Of a stretch of DNA of 26,338 bases, positions 7,230-17,200 are shown one piece after another. The translations under genes and the position numbers were made by a program. The notes below the pieces were generated by a model that ran no database searches, was not told the DNA's origin, and worked only from the letters and a program-made list of their open reading frames with translations. The DNA is from SIG588 sp045599305 (lineage in GTDB: Bacteria; Bacillota; Clostridia; Oscillospirales; Acutalibacteraceae): the NCBI GenBank assembly GCA_045599305.1, contig JAZRVU010000091.1:1-26338 (forward strand), in the 5' to 3' direction. How positions within the stretch are numbered: the first letter of the stretch is position 1; the number at the start of each line of letters is the position of its first letter.

Positions 7230-7916
7230 ATGGAAAAGAAACTTGTGTACACCGGAAAGACCAAAGATGTGTTTGCGCTGGAGAATGGCAACTATCTGCT
7301 GAAATTCAAGGACGATTGCACCGGTAAGGACGGCGTGTTCGATCCCGGTGAAAACTCTGTCGGCCTCACCATCGACGGTGTGGGCGATGTCAATCTGCGT
7401 ATGTCCATTTATTTCTGCGAGAAGGTCAACGCCGCCGGCATCAAGACCCACTTCGTCAGTGCCGATCTGCAGGATACCACTATGGAAGTGCTTCCGGCCA
7501 AAGTGTTCGGTAAGGGCCTCGAGGTCATCTGCCGCCACAAGGCTGTCGGCAGCTTCTACCGCCGCTACAGCGACTACATCGAAGAGGGTGCCGATCTGCC
7601 TGCCTATGTGGAGACCACCTTTAAAAACGACGAAAAGGGCGATCCGCTGGTCACGAAGGACGGCCTGGTCGATCTGGGCGTCATGACGGGCGAGCAGTAT
7701 GACGATATCAAGGAAATGACCCAGAAGATCACCGCGATCGTGGCGGACGATCTGAATGAAAAAGGGCTTGTCCTTTACGACATCAAGTTCGAATTCGGCT
7801 ACGATGCCGACGGCAAGGTCATGCTCATCGACGAGATCGCCTCGGGCAATATGCGTGTGTATAAAGACGGAAAATACATCGATCCGATGACGCTTTCCAA
7901 GCTTTTCTTCGCCTGA
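7230..7916 (+). CDS. purC: SAICAR synthetase
   Basis: PurC joins CAIR and aspartate with ATP to make SAICAR. The 228-residue chain is typical of bacterial PurC. Motifs are YTGKTKDVF at the N-terminus (nucleotide loop), FKDDCTGKDG, VICRHKAVGSFYRRY, and LVLYDIKFEFG followed by LIDEIASGNMRVY near the C-terminus. The start is ATG 7230, with AAAGGAG ten bases upstream. In-frame codons further upstream overlap purE and do not resemble PurC. The 40-base gap to purE shows no promoter or terminator that I would trust. Confidence 0.96.
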   Translation: MEKKLVYTGKTKDVFALENGNYLLKFKDDCTGKDGVFDPGENSVGLTIDGVGDVNLRMSIYFCEKVNAAGIKTHFVSADLQDTTMEVLPAKVFGKGLEVICRHKAVGSFYRRYSDYIEEGADLPAYVETTFKNDEKGDPLVTKDGLVDLGVMTGEQYDDIKEMTQKITAIVADDLNEKGLVLYDIKFEFGYDADGKVMLIDEIASGNMRVYKDGKYIDPMTLSKLFFA

Positions 7917-7944
7917 ACCGCTGTCAGACGAAGGAGGACATATC

Positions 7945-9369
7945 ATGGGAGGCTTTTTCGGCATCACGTCAAAGCGCGATTGTATGCTGGACGTGTTTTT
8001 CGGCGTGGATTATCATTCGCATCTGGGTACGCGCTGCGGCGGCCTTGCCGCCTACGATCCCGAAATCGGGCTGCAGCGCAAGATCCATCATATTGAAAAC
8101 GCGCCGTTCCGCACCAAATTCGAGCATATTTTTGAGGAGATGCGGGGCATCGCCGCGATCGGCTGTATCAGTGACAGCGATCCTCAGCCGCTGCTCATTC
8201 GCTCCAATCTCGGCACCTACGCCATCTGCATGGTCGGTGTTATCAATAACGCAGAGGAACTGATCGAACAATTCCTCTCCTTCTCGGGCGGCCATTTTGA
8301 CTCTATGACAGGCGGTCGGATCAACAACACCGAGCTGCTTGCCGCCCTCATCAACCAGAAGAGCGACTTTGCCGACGGTATCCGCTTCGCGCAGAAATCC
8401 ATCAAAGGCTCCGCCTCCATCCTTCTCCTGAAGGGGGACGGATCGATCATTGCCGCCCGCGATCGGTTCGGCCGTCTGCCGGTGCTGATCGGCCGCAGCG
8501 AGGACGGGTACGCGGTGTCGTTCGAGTCGTTCGCCTATCAGAAGCTCGGCTTTGAGGACGAACGCGAGCTTGGCCCCGGTGAGATCGTGGAGCTGACGCC
8601 GGACGGCGTGCGCCAGTTGGCCGCTCCCGGAAAAAAGAAGCGCATCTGCTCTTTCCTGTGGAGTTATTACGGCTATCCCACATCCACCTATGAGGGGGTC
8701 AATGTGGAGATGATGCGCTATCGCAACGGCCACATCATGGCCAAAAATGACTGCATCGCCGGCAATGCGGAGGATATCGACTATGTCGGCGGTGTGCCGG
8801 ATTCCGGCACGCCTCACGCGATCGGATATGCCAATGAATGCGGTAAACCGTTTGCCCGCGCCTTTATCAAGTATACCCCCACATGGGCGCGCAGCTTTAT
8901 GCCGGCCGAGCAGAGCGACCGTAACCGGATCGCCAAGATGAAGCAGGTCCCCGTCTACGATCTGATCCGGGACAAGAATCTGCTGTTTGTGGACGATTCC
9001 ATCGTGCGGGGCACTCAACTGCGGGAAACGGTGGAATTTCTCTATGAAAACGGGGCAAAGGCGGTGCATATCCGCTCTGCCTGCCCGCCGATCATGTATG
9101 GATGCAAATACCTGAACTTCTCCCGCGCCACGGGAGACATGGAGCTCATCGCCCGCCGTGTCATTGCGGAACTGGAGGGCGACGAGGGGGCACGACACAT
9201 CGACGAATACAGCGATGGTACCACCGAGCGCGGCAAAAAACTGCGTCAGGCCATTTGCGAGAAATTCCATTTCACGTCGCTGGAGTTCCAGACGCTGGAG
9301 GGCGTCATTGAGGCCATAGGTCTTGATCCCTGCGACCTGTGTACGTATTGCTGGAACGGAAAGGAGTAA
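7945..9369 (+). CDS. Amidophosphoribosyltransferase-like protein with degenerate glutaminase domain
   Basis: This is a PurF homologue of 474 residues in the position expected for the first committed enzyme (PRPP plus an amine donor to phosphoribosylamine). The C-terminal phosphoribosyltransferase domain looks intact: GVPDSGTPHAIGYA (283-296) and the PRPP motif LLFVDDSIVRGTQLRE (346-361). Likely 4Fe-4S ligands are Cys235, Cys387, Cys466 and Cys469. The N-terminal Ntn-type domain is altered. Classical PurF begins, after processing, with Cys-Gly-Val-Phe-Gly; here the chain begins Met-Gly-Gly-Phe-Phe-Gly, so the nucleophile is glycine. The glutamine-site Arg and Asn also appear lost (AIGCISDSD, VGVINNAEEL). 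The start is firm: AAGGAGG lies seven bases before ATG 7945. It may use free ammonia or a partner glutaminase, or be a regulatory paralogue. The reaction is inferred. Confidence 0.88.
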   Translation: MGGFFGITSKRDCMLDVFFGVDYHSHLGTRCGGLAAYDPEIGLQRKIHHIENAPFRTKFEHIFEEMRGIAAIGCISDSDPQPLLIRSNLGTYAICMVGVINNAEELIEQFLSFSGGHFDSMTGGRINNTELLAALINQKSDFADGIRFAQKSIKGSASILLLKGDGSIIAARDRFGRLPVLIGRSEDGYAVSFESFAYQKLGFEDERELGPGEIVELTPDGVRQLAAPGKKKRICSFLWSYYGYPTSTYEGVNVEMMRYRNGHIMAKNDCIAGNAEDIDYVGGVPDSGTPHAIGYANECGKPFARAFIKYTPTWARSFMPAEQSDRNRIAKMKQVPVYDLIRDKNLLFVDDSIVRGTQLRETVEFLYENGAKAVHIRSACPPIMYGCKYLNFSRATGDMELIARRVIAELEGDEGARHIDEYSDGTTERGKKLRQAICEKFHFTSLEFQTLEGVIEAIGLDPCDLCTYCWNGKE

Positions 9370-9373
9370 CGAC

Positions 9374-10417
9374 ATGAATACGCAATCCCGATCCGAAGCC
9401 TATGCGGCCGCCGGTGTGGATATCACCGCCGGCTATAAGGCCGTGGAGCTCATGAAGCAACATATCCAAAAGACACTCACGTCCGGGGTCTGCTCCGATG
9501 TGGGCGGCTTCGGCGGCCTTTTTGAACTGGATCTTACCGGCATACAAAAGCCGGTGCTGGTTTCCGGTACCGACGGCGTCGGCACCAAGCTGAAGCTGGC
9601 GTTCCTGATGGACAAACACGATACCGTCGGCATCGACTGTGTGGCCATGTGCGTCAACGATATCATCTGCTGCGGTGCCAAACCGCTGTTCTTCCTCGAC
9701 TATATCGCCTGCGGCAAAAATGTGCCGGAGCGCATCGCCGACATCGTCAAGGGCGTGGCCGAAGGCTGTGTGCAGTCCGGTGCCGCGCTCATCGGCGGTG
9801 AGACCGCCGAAATGCCCGGCTTCTACCCGGTCGAGGAGTATGATCTTGCCGGCTATTGCACCGGTGTGGTCGATAAGGCGCGTATCATCGACAATCGGAC
9901 CATGCGTCCCGGCGATGTGGTGATAGCGCTTCCCTCAAGCGGTGTCCACTCCAACGGCTTTTCGCTGGTGCGCCGGGTATTCGATGTGGAAAACGCCGAC
10001 CTGCGCAGCCCTGTGGCGGAGTTGGGCGGCCGTTCGGTAGGGGAGACGCTGCTTGCTCCCACCCGCATTTATGTGAAGCCGGTGCTGGCACTGCTGGAAA
10101 AGGCGGCTGTCCGGGGTATCTCCCACATCACCGGCGGCGGGTTTTATGAAAACATTCCGCGCAGCATTCCCGAAGGTCTGGGCGCGAAGATCGAAAAGAG
10201 CGCCGTGAAGGTGCTGCCGATCTTCGATCTGATCCAAAAGGCCGGCGGCATCAGCGAGCGGGATATGTTCAACACCTTCAACATGGGTGTGGGCATGAGC
10301 ATCGTGGTGGCAAAAGAGGATGCCGATGAGGCACTCCGAGTGCTGAAAGCCCACGGTGAAGACGCATACCTGATCGGTGAGATCGTCTCTTGCGAAGAAA
10401 AGATCACCATCTGCTGA
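9374..10417 (+). CDS. purM: Phosphoribosylformylglycinamidine cyclo-ligase (AIR synthetase)
   Basis: PurM closes the imidazole ring of FGAM using ATP, giving AIR. The protein is 347 residues. It shows AGVDITAGYKAVELMK at the N-terminus, SGTDGVGTKLKLAF, the family signature GGETAEMPGFYP (about 140-151), PSSGVHSNGFSLVRRVF, and HITGGGFYENIPRSIP. The ATG at 9374 is preceded by AAAGGAG inside the end of the purF-like gene, whose TAA ends four bases before. The length and all visible motifs are normal. Confidence 0.97.
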   Translation: MNTQSRSEAYAAAGVDITAGYKAVELMKQHIQKTLTSGVCSDVGGFGGLFELDLTGIQKPVLVSGTDGVGTKLKLAFLMDKHDTVGIDCVAMCVNDIICCGAKPLFFLDYIACGKNVPERIADIVKGVAEGCVQSGAALIGGETAEMPGFYPVEEYDLAGYCTGVVDKARIIDNRTMRPGDVVIALPSSGVHSNGFSLVRRVFDVENADLRSPVAELGGRSVGETLLAPTRIYVKPVLALLEKAAVRGISHITGGGFYENIPRSIPEGLGAKIEKSAVKVLPIFDLIQKAGGISERDMFNTFNMGVGMSIVVAKEDADEALRVLKAHGEDAYLIGEIVSCEEKITIC

Positions 10418-10433
10418 CCGAAAGGACGAAGTT

Positions 10434-11063
10434 ATGCGAAAAGAAAAAGCCAGAGTGGCGGTGCTGGTTTCCGGGGGCGGCACCAACCTGCAGGCAATCA
10501 TCGACGCGCAGGTTCGGGGGCTGATCCACAGCGGCGAGGTGGTTCTCGTCATCTCCAATAACGAGAACGCCTATGCGCTGACACGGGCGAAAAACGCCGG
10601 CATCCCGGCGGTGACCGTCACCAAAAAGCAATGCGGCAGTGCGCAGGCGTTCGAGGAAAAACTCATCGAAGTGCTTACGGAGTATGGTATCGACCTGATC
10701 GTGCTTGCCGGATTCCTTTCCATTCTGAGCGAGTCGTTCACCTCGCGTTATACGCGCCGCATCCTCAATGTGCATCCCTCGCTGATCCCCTCCTTCTGCG
10801 GAGCGGGATATTACGGGCTGCGCGTGCATGAGGCGGCGCTCGCCAAGGGCGTCAAGGTCACCGGCGCCACGGTACATTTTGTCAATGAGATCCCCGACGG
10901 CGGCGAGATCATCCTGCAGAAAGCGGTGTCGGTGCGGGAAGGGGATACTCCCGAAACGCTGCAGAAGCGTGTGATGCAGCAGGCGGAATGGAAGATTTTG
11001 CCCGCTGCGGTGGAAAAAATCTCGGCTGAAATGATTGCCGCACAGGAAAGGACGGACATCTGA
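10434..11063 (+). CDS. purN: Phosphoribosylglycinamide formyltransferase (GART)
   Basis: PurN transfers a formyl group from 10-formyl-THF to GAR. It is 209 residues. Seen are the phosphate loop VLVSGGGTNLQAII (about 10-23) and the catalytic motif LNVHPSLIPSFCG with Asn112 and His114; IPDGGEII supplies Asp155. The folate used here can be made by the fhs product at the end of the same operon. The ATG at 10434 follows GAAAGGACG in the 16-base gap after purM. The TGA overlaps the next ATG by one base (TGATG), so the two are probably translationally coupled. Confidence 0.96.
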   Translation: MRKEKARVAVLVSGGGTNLQAIIDAQVRGLIHSGEVVLVISNNENAYALTRAKNAGIPAVTVTKKQCGSAQAFEEKLIEVLTEYGIDLIVLAGFLSILSESFTSRYTRRILNVHPSLIPSFCGAGYYGLRVHEAALAKGVKVTGATVHFVNEIPDGGEIILQKAVSVREGDTPETLQKRVMQQAEWKILPAAVEKISAEMIAAQERTDI

Positions 11064-11782
11064 TGGACATTTATCGGATCCATGATATCGGAAAACTGAT
11101 CGAGGGCAACCCCTACGTGGGGCGCGGCATCGTCATCGGCAAGAGCGCCGACGGCAAAAAGGCCTGTGCCGCCTATTTCATCATGGGGCGCAGCGCCAAT
11201 TCCCGCAACCGCATCTTTACCAAAAAGAACGACGAAATCTTCACCGAGCCGTTCGATGCCTCCAAGGTGGAGGATCCCAGCCTCATCATCTATGCCGCCG
11301 TGCGCGCTTATGAAAATCAGTTGGTCGTCACCAACGGTGATCAGACCGACACCGTTATCGACGGTCTGGCTGCGGGCAAGACCTTCCATGCGGCGCTCGC
11401 CTCCCGCGCGTTCGAGCCGGATGCTCCCAACTTCACCCCCCGCATCAGCGGGATGCTCACCTTTGAAAACGGCGACTTTTCGTATCAGCTCAGCATCCTC
11501 AAGAGCGTGGATGTCGAAGGCTCCGACTGCGCCCGCTACGGTTTTGACTATCCCTCCAAAGCGGGACTCGGCCATTTCATCCACACCTATGTTACCGATG
11601 GCAACCCCATCCCCACCTTCCAGGGAGAGCCGGAGCGTGTCGCCATTCCGGACGATATCGATGCTTTCACGAATACTCTGTGGGAGGCGCTGGATGCCGA
11701 CAATAAGATCTCTCTGTATGTCCGCTATGTCGATCTTGCTACCGGTGCGGCGCAGGATCGCCTGATCAACAAAAATCAGTAA
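11063..11782 (+). CDS. purO: IMP cyclohydrolase, PurO type
   Basis: This 239-residue protein resembles the archaeal-type IMP cyclohydrolase (IMP_cyclohyd family). It closes FAICAR to IMP, a job usually done in bacteria by the N-terminal domain of PurH. Matching stretches are NPYVGRGIVIGKSADGK, FIMGRSANSRNRIFT, DPSLIIYAAVRAYEN, VVTNGDQTDTVIDGL and NFTPRISGMLTF, in the order seen in PurO. It has no MGS-like fold signature of the PurH N-terminal domain. It sits directly before a stand-alone AICAR transformylase, which supplies its substrate. The start overlaps the purN stop. Function is by family and context. Confidence 0.88.
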   Translation: MDIYRIHDIGKLIEGNPYVGRGIVIGKSADGKKACAAYFIMGRSANSRNRIFTKKNDEIFTEPFDASKVEDPSLIIYAAVRAYENQLVVTNGDQTDTVIDGLAAGKTFHAALASRAFEPDAPNFTPRISGMLTFENGDFSYQLSILKSVDVEGSDCARYGFDYPSKAGLGHFIHTYVTDGNPIPTFQGEPERVAIPDDIDAFTNTLWEALDADNKISLYVRYVDLATGAAQDRLINKNQ

Positions 11783-11796
11783 GGGAGTTGGAAACG

Positions 11797-12981
11797 ATGA
11801 AAGAGTTTGAATTGAAATACGGCTGCAATCCTAACCAGAAGCCGGCAAAGATCTTTATGAAGGACGGCGGCGATCTTCCCATTGAGATCCTGAACGGCCG
11901 CCCCGGCTATATCAACTTCCTCGATGCTTTCAACTCCTGGCAGCTGGTCAAGGAACTGAAAGCGGTCCTCGGTCTGCCGGCCGTGACTTCTTTCAAGCAT
12001 GTCAGCCCCACCTCCGCGGCGGTGGGCATCCCGCTTTCGGATAAGTTGAAAAAGGCCTGCTTTGTCGACGATATCGAGGGCCTTGATGAGTCGCCGCTCG
12101 CCTGCGCCTATGCCCGTGCCCGCGGGACCGACCGCATGTGCTCTTTCGGCGACTGGGTCGCCCTGTCGGACGTCTGCGACGTCACTACCGCGCTGATGAT
12201 CAAGCGTGAGGTATCCGACGGAATCATCGCCCCCGGCTACGAGCCCGAGGCGCTGGAGATCCTGAAGAGCAAGCGCAAGGGCAACTACAACATCGTGCAG
12301 ATCGATCCGGATTATGTGCCGGAGCATCAGGAGCAGAAGCAGGTGTTCGGCATCACCTTTGAGCAGGGGAGAAACGATTTCAAGATCGATAATGAACTGC
12401 TCACCAATATCGTTACGCAAAACAAGGAACTTCCCGAATCCGCCGTGCGCGACCTGATCGTGGCGCTCATCACGCTGAAATACACCCAGTCCAACTCCGT
12501 CTGCTACGCAGTGGATGGGCAGGCCATCGGCGTGGGTGCGGGTCAGCAGTCCCGTATCCATTGCACCCGTCTGGCGGGCAGCAAGGCCGATACGTGGTTC
12601 CTGCGCCAGGCAGACAAGGTGCTGGCGCTCCCCTTCAAGCCGGAGCTTGGCCGTCCCGACCGTGACAATGTCATCGACGGGTATATCAACCAGAACGAAG
12701 AGGATGTCTGCGCCGACGGCAACTGGCAGAAATATTTCACCGTGCAGCCCGCGCCCTTCACCCGTGAGGAGCAGGCGGCCTATCTGGCCACCGTGCAGGA
12801 TGTGGCACTCGGCTCCGATGCCTTCTTCCCCTTCAGCGACAATATCGAGCGTGCCTATCGCAGCGGCGTGAAATACGTTGCTGAGCCCGGCGGCTCCATC
12901 CGTGACGATGCCGTGATCGAGTGCTGCGACAAGTACGGCATGGCGATGGCCTTTACCGGAATGCGTCTCTTCCATCATTGA
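11797..12981 (+). CDS. purH: AICAR transformylase, stand-alone (PurH C-terminal domain only)
   Basis: This 394-residue protein formylates AICAR with 10-formyl-THF to FAICAR. It matches only the transformylase part of bacterial PurH (usually about 510 residues in all), and the cyclohydrolase domain is absent. The N-terminus LKYGCNPNQKPAKIF corresponds to the LRYGENPHQ start of the transformylase domain. The catalytic pair Lys67-His68 lies in SFKHVSPTSAAVG. Further motifs are CAYARARGTDRMCSFGDWVALSD, TQSNSVCYAVDGQAIGVGAG and QSRIHCTRLAG. The start ATG 11797 has AAGGGAG nine bases upstream, right at the TAA of purO. Its substrate, ZMP, is the ligand family sensed by the riboswitch of this operon. 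Confidence 0.94.
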   Translation: MKEFELKYGCNPNQKPAKIFMKDGGDLPIEILNGRPGYINFLDAFNSWQLVKELKAVLGLPAVTSFKHVSPTSAAVGIPLSDKLKKACFVDDIEGLDESPLACAYARARGTDRMCSFGDWVALSDVCDVTTALMIKREVSDGIIAPGYEPEALEILKSKRKGNYNIVQIDPDYVPEHQEQKQVFGITFEQGRNDFKIDNELLTNIVTQNKELPESAVRDLIVALITLKYTQSNSVCYAVDGQAIGVGAGQQSRIHCTRLAGSKADTWFLRQADKVLALPFKPELGRPDRDNVIDGYINQNEEDVCADGNWQKYFTVQPAPFTREEQAAYLATVQDVALGSDAFFPFSDNIERAYRSGVKYVAEPGGSIRDDAVIECCDKYGMAMAFTGMRLFHH

Positions 12982-12991
12982 GAGGTGTCTC

Positions 12992-14260
12992 ATGAAGGTA
13001 CTGGTAGTCGGCAGCGGCGGCCGTGAACACGCCATCATCAAGAAACTGAAAGAAAATCAGACGATCGACGAGATCTTTGCATTGCCCGGCAACGGCGGGA
13101 TCGCCGCCGATGCCACCTGCGTGAATGTGGCGGCCACCGATATCGACGGCATCGTCTCTTTTGCCGTGCAGAACCGTGTGGACTATGCCGTGGTGGCGCC
13201 GGACGATCCGTTGGTGCTGGGTGCGGTGGATGCTCTGGAAGAAAAGGGGATCCCCTGCTTCGGGCCGCGCAAAAACGCCGCCATCATTGAGGGGAGCAAG
13301 GTCTTTTCCAAGGACCTCATGAAAAAATACGGCATCCCCACCGCCGCGTATGAGACCTTTAGCAACGCCGAAGAGGCGCTGCGGTTCCTCGAAACAGCGC
13401 CGATCCCCACCGTGGTCAAGGCAGACGGTCTGGCGCTGGGCAAAGGTGTTATCATTGCCAATACCCGCGAGGAGGCACGCGCCGCCGTCATCTCCATCAT
13501 GCAGGACAAGCAGTTCGGCAAAAGCGGCGACCGCATCGTGATCGAAGAGTTCCTCACCGGCCCCGAAGTGTCCGTCCTCTCTTTCACAGACGGCAATGTG
13601 GTGGTGCCGATGATCTCTTCCATGGATCATAAGCGCGCCGGTGACGGGGATACGGGTCTGAACACCGGCGGCATGGGCACCGTCGCACCGAATCCGTATT
13701 ATACCGCCGATGTGGCAAAAGTGTGTATGGAGACCATTTTCCTGCCCACCATCCGTGCCATGAAAGCCGAGGGCCGTCCGTTCAAGGGGTGCCTCTATTT
13801 CGGCCTGATGCTCACCCCCAACGGCCCGCGTGTCATTGAGTACAACTGCCGCTTCGGCGATCCGGAAACGCAGGTCGTGCTGCCGCTGCTCAAAAGCGAC
13901 CTGCTCACGGTGATGCAGGCCGTCACCAACGGCACACTGGCGCAGACACCGGTCGAATTCAGCGACCGCCACGCTGCCTGTGTCATCATGGCTTCCGACG
14001 GATATCCCGTTGCCTATGAAAAGGGCTTTCCCATCACCATCCCCGATGCCGTGCGCGACCGTGTGTACGTGGCGGGTGCCCGGCTGGAGAATGGCCGCCT
14101 GCTCACCAACGGCGGCCGTGTGCTCGGCGTCACTGCCGTGAGCGATACACTTTCCGGTGCGCTGCGCGATGCCTATGCGGCGGTGGAAACGGTGCATTTT
14201 GACAATGCCTTTTATCGTCACGACATCGGTGCGCGTGCCCTGCAGGCACAGGAGGAGTGA
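12992..14260 (+). CDS. purD: Phosphoribosylamine-glycine ligase (GAR synthetase)
   Basis: PurD ligates glycine to phosphoribosylamine with ATP, the second step of the pathway. The 422 residues are typical. It begins VLVVGSGGREHAIIKKL, followed by PDDPLVLGAVDALE and the ATP-grasp segments VVKADGLALGKGVIIA and IVIEEFLTGPEVSVLSF. The family signature is DGDTGLNTGGMGTVAP (about 217-232), and metal ligands lie in VIEYNCRFGDPETQVVLP. The ATG lies ten bases after the AICAR transformylase stop. The end, GGAGGAGTGA, also supplies the ribosome site of purL. Confidence 0.97.
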   Translation: MKVLVVGSGGREHAIIKKLKENQTIDEIFALPGNGGIAADATCVNVAATDIDGIVSFAVQNRVDYAVVAPDDPLVLGAVDALEEKGIPCFGPRKNAAIIEGSKVFSKDLMKKYGIPTAAYETFSNAEEALRFLETAPIPTVVKADGLALGKGVIIANTREEARAAVISIMQDKQFGKSGDRIVIEEFLTGPEVSVLSFTDGNVVVPMISSMDHKRAGDGDTGLNTGGMGTVAPNPYYTADVAKVCMETIFLPTIRAMKAEGRPFKGCLYFGLMLTPNGPRVIEYNCRFGDPETQVVLPLLKSDLLTVMQAVTNGTLAQTPVEFSDRHAACVIMASDGYPVAYEKGFPITIPDAVRDRVYVAGARLENGRLLTNGGRVLGVTAVSDTLSGALRDAYAAVETVHFDNAFYRHDIGARALQAQEE

Positions 14261-14265
14261 AAACC

Positions 14266-17200
14266 ATGGTATACCGGATATTTGTGGAGAAAAAGCCCGA
14301 ACAGGCCGCGGAAGCCCGTGCCCTGCTGGGCGACGCCCGTTCGCTGCTCGGCATTGCCGCGCTCGAGAATGTGCGTATTCTGAACCGTTACGATGCCGAA
14401 GGCCTTTCGGAAGAACTGTTCCGCTATGCTGTGAAAACGGTGTTTTCCGAGCCGCAGGTCGATACCGCGGCAGAGCAGGTCGATCTGGCCGGCGCCACCG
14501 TGTTCGCGGTGGAATATCTTCCCGGCCAGTTCGATCAGCGGGCCGACAGCGCCGCACAGTGCATCCAGATCATCTCGCAGGGTGAGCGTCCGCTCATCCG
14601 CTCGGCCAAGGTCTATGCGCTTTACGGTGCGCTGAGCGCGGCTGATGTGGCTGAGATCAAGAAATATGTCATCAACCCGGTGGAGGCGCGCGAAGCGTCG
14701 CTCGAAAAGCCCGATACCCTGCGTGCGGAGTATGCGATCCCCACCACTGTGAAAACGCTCGATGGCTTCTGCGCGCTGGATCGTGCGGGCCTTGAGCAGT
14801 TCGTGGCGGATTACGGCCTGGCGATGGATGCGGACGATATCGCCTTCTGCCAGTCCTATTTCCGTTCGGAAAAGCGCGATCCTACCATCACCGAGATCCG
14901 CATGATCGATACCTATTGGTCGGATCATTGCCGTCACACCACCTTCCTTACGCTGATCGACAGTGCCGCTTTTGAAGATCCGCTGCTGCAGAAGGCGTAT
15001 GAGGATTATCTGGCGGTGCGTCGTGAACTGGGCCGCACCAAACCGATCTGCCTGATGGATCTGGCCACCGTGGCGGTGAAATATCTGAAAGCGCACGGCA
15101 AGCTGGACAAACTGGACGAATCCGAGGAGATCAACGCCTGCACGGTAAAGATCAATGTGGATGTGGACGGCGTGACCGAGCCGTGGCTGCTCCTCTTCAA
15201 AAACGAGACACACAACCATCCCACCGAGATCGAGCCGTTCGGCGGCGCGGCCACCTGCATCGGCGGTGCCATCCGTGACCCGCTTTCCGGTCGGTCGTAT
15301 GTCTACGGCGCGATGCGTGTCACCGGTGCGGCGGATCCCACCGTGCCGGTCTCCGAGACTATTCCCGGCAAACTGCCCCAGCGCAAGCTGGTCACCACGG
15401 CCGCCGCGGGTTATTCCTCCTACGGCAACCAGATCGGCCTGGCCACCGGTATTGTGGATGAGCTGTATCATCCCGGCTATGCGGCCAAGCGGTTGGAGAT
15501 CGGTGCCGTGATCGCGGCGACTCCGGCGGAAAACGTCCGCCGCGAGGTGCCTGCCCCCGGCGATATCGTGATCCTGCTCGGCGGCTCTACCGGCCGTGAC
15601 GGCATCGGCGGTGCCACCGGCTCCTCCAAGGCGCACACCGCCCATTCGGTGGAGACCTGCGGTGCCGAGGTGCAGAAGGGCAACGCGCCCGAAGAACGCA
15701 AGCTGCAGCGTCTGTTCCGCAACGGCGATGCCTGCCGCATGATCAAGCGCTGCAACGACTTCGGTGCGGGCGGCGTGTCGGTGGCCATCGGCGAATTGGC
15801 CGACGGCCTCGTGATCGACCTCAACGCCGTTCCCAAGAAATACGAAGGTCTGGACGGCACCGAACTGGCCATTTCCGAATCGCAGGAGCGTATGGCCGTG
15901 GTGGTGGAGCCCAAGGATGTGGATGCCTTCCTGGCGCTGGCGGGGGAGGAGAACCTGCAGGCGTGCCCTGTGGCTGTGGTGCAGGCCGAGCCGCGTCTGG
16001 TGATGAACTGGAACGGCAGAAAGATCGTGGATATCAGCCGCGATTTTCTCAACTCCAACGGTGCGGATAAGCACATTGATGTCACGCCCGCCAAAGCGGT
16101 GCTCCCGACCAACGCGGTCAGCGGCGGCTTTACCGAGAATTATCGCCGCTTGGCGGCCGACTTGAATGTCTGCTCCAAGCGCGGCCTTTCCGAACGATTT
16201 GACTCCACCATCGGTGCCGGCACGGTGCTGATGCCCTTTGGCGGCAAAAATCAGCTGACCCCCATTCAGGCCATGGTGCAGAAGATCTCGGTGGAGAAGA
16301 AACACACCGACGATTGCTCGCTGATGGCATGGGGCTATAATCCCTATATCACCGAGCAAAGCCCTTATCACGGTGCCTACCTTGCGGTGGTGGAGTCGGT
16401 CTGCAAACTGATCGCTACCGGCGCAAAATTCGAGGACGTGTATCTCACGTTCCAGGAGTATTTTGAAAAGCCCGGCACCGACGGCCGCCGTTGGGGCAAA
16501 CCGTTCGCGGCCCTGCTCGGCGCGTTTGAGGCGCAGCTGCAGCTGGGGATCGGCGCCATCGGCGGAAAAGATTCTATGAGCGGTTCGTTTGAAGATCTGG
16601 ATGTGCCGCCCACACTGGTCTCCTTTGCGGTCACCACCGAAAAGACCAAAGATATCGTGTCGCCCGAATTCAAGGCGGCCGGCCACCGTGTGTCGCTGCT
16701 TCGTCCCGACTATGACGAGAACGGTCTGCCTGTGACCGAAAGCCTCCTGCAGGTGTTCGACCGGGTCACCGCGCTGATGCGCGCAGGCAAGGCCGTCGCC
16801 TGCTACACGCCCGGCTTCGGCGGCATTGCCGAAGCGGTGATGAAGATGTCCTTCGGCAACGGTCTGGGCTTCCGGTATGAGGATTCTCTTACCCCGCAGG
16901 ACATTTTCGGCCATTGCTACGGCAGCTTCCTGCTGGAGCTGACCGAGGAACTGCCCGGCAGCACCCCGATCGGTACTGTTACCGACGGCGGCTGCATCGC
17001 CCTCGCGGACGAAAGCCTTGCGCTTGCCGACCTGCTCCGGGTGTACGAGGATAAGCTCGAGAGCGTGTACTCCTGCAATATCGCACAGTCCACCGCGGTG
17101 GAGGACTTCACCTTCACTGCCGCTGCCCGTCCCGCGCCCGCCATCAAGGTGGCCCGCCCGAAGGTGCTGATCCCGGCGTTCCCCGGTACCAACTGCGAAT

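Noticed and set aside
7945..7990. Loss of the PurF cysteine through a frameshift or wrong start
   Set aside because: The reading frame is open and motif-bearing to the end, the ribosome site is at seven bases, no ATG, GTG or TTG lies in the eight codons just upstream, and GGFFGI aligns directly with CGVFGI. The change therefore appears genuine.
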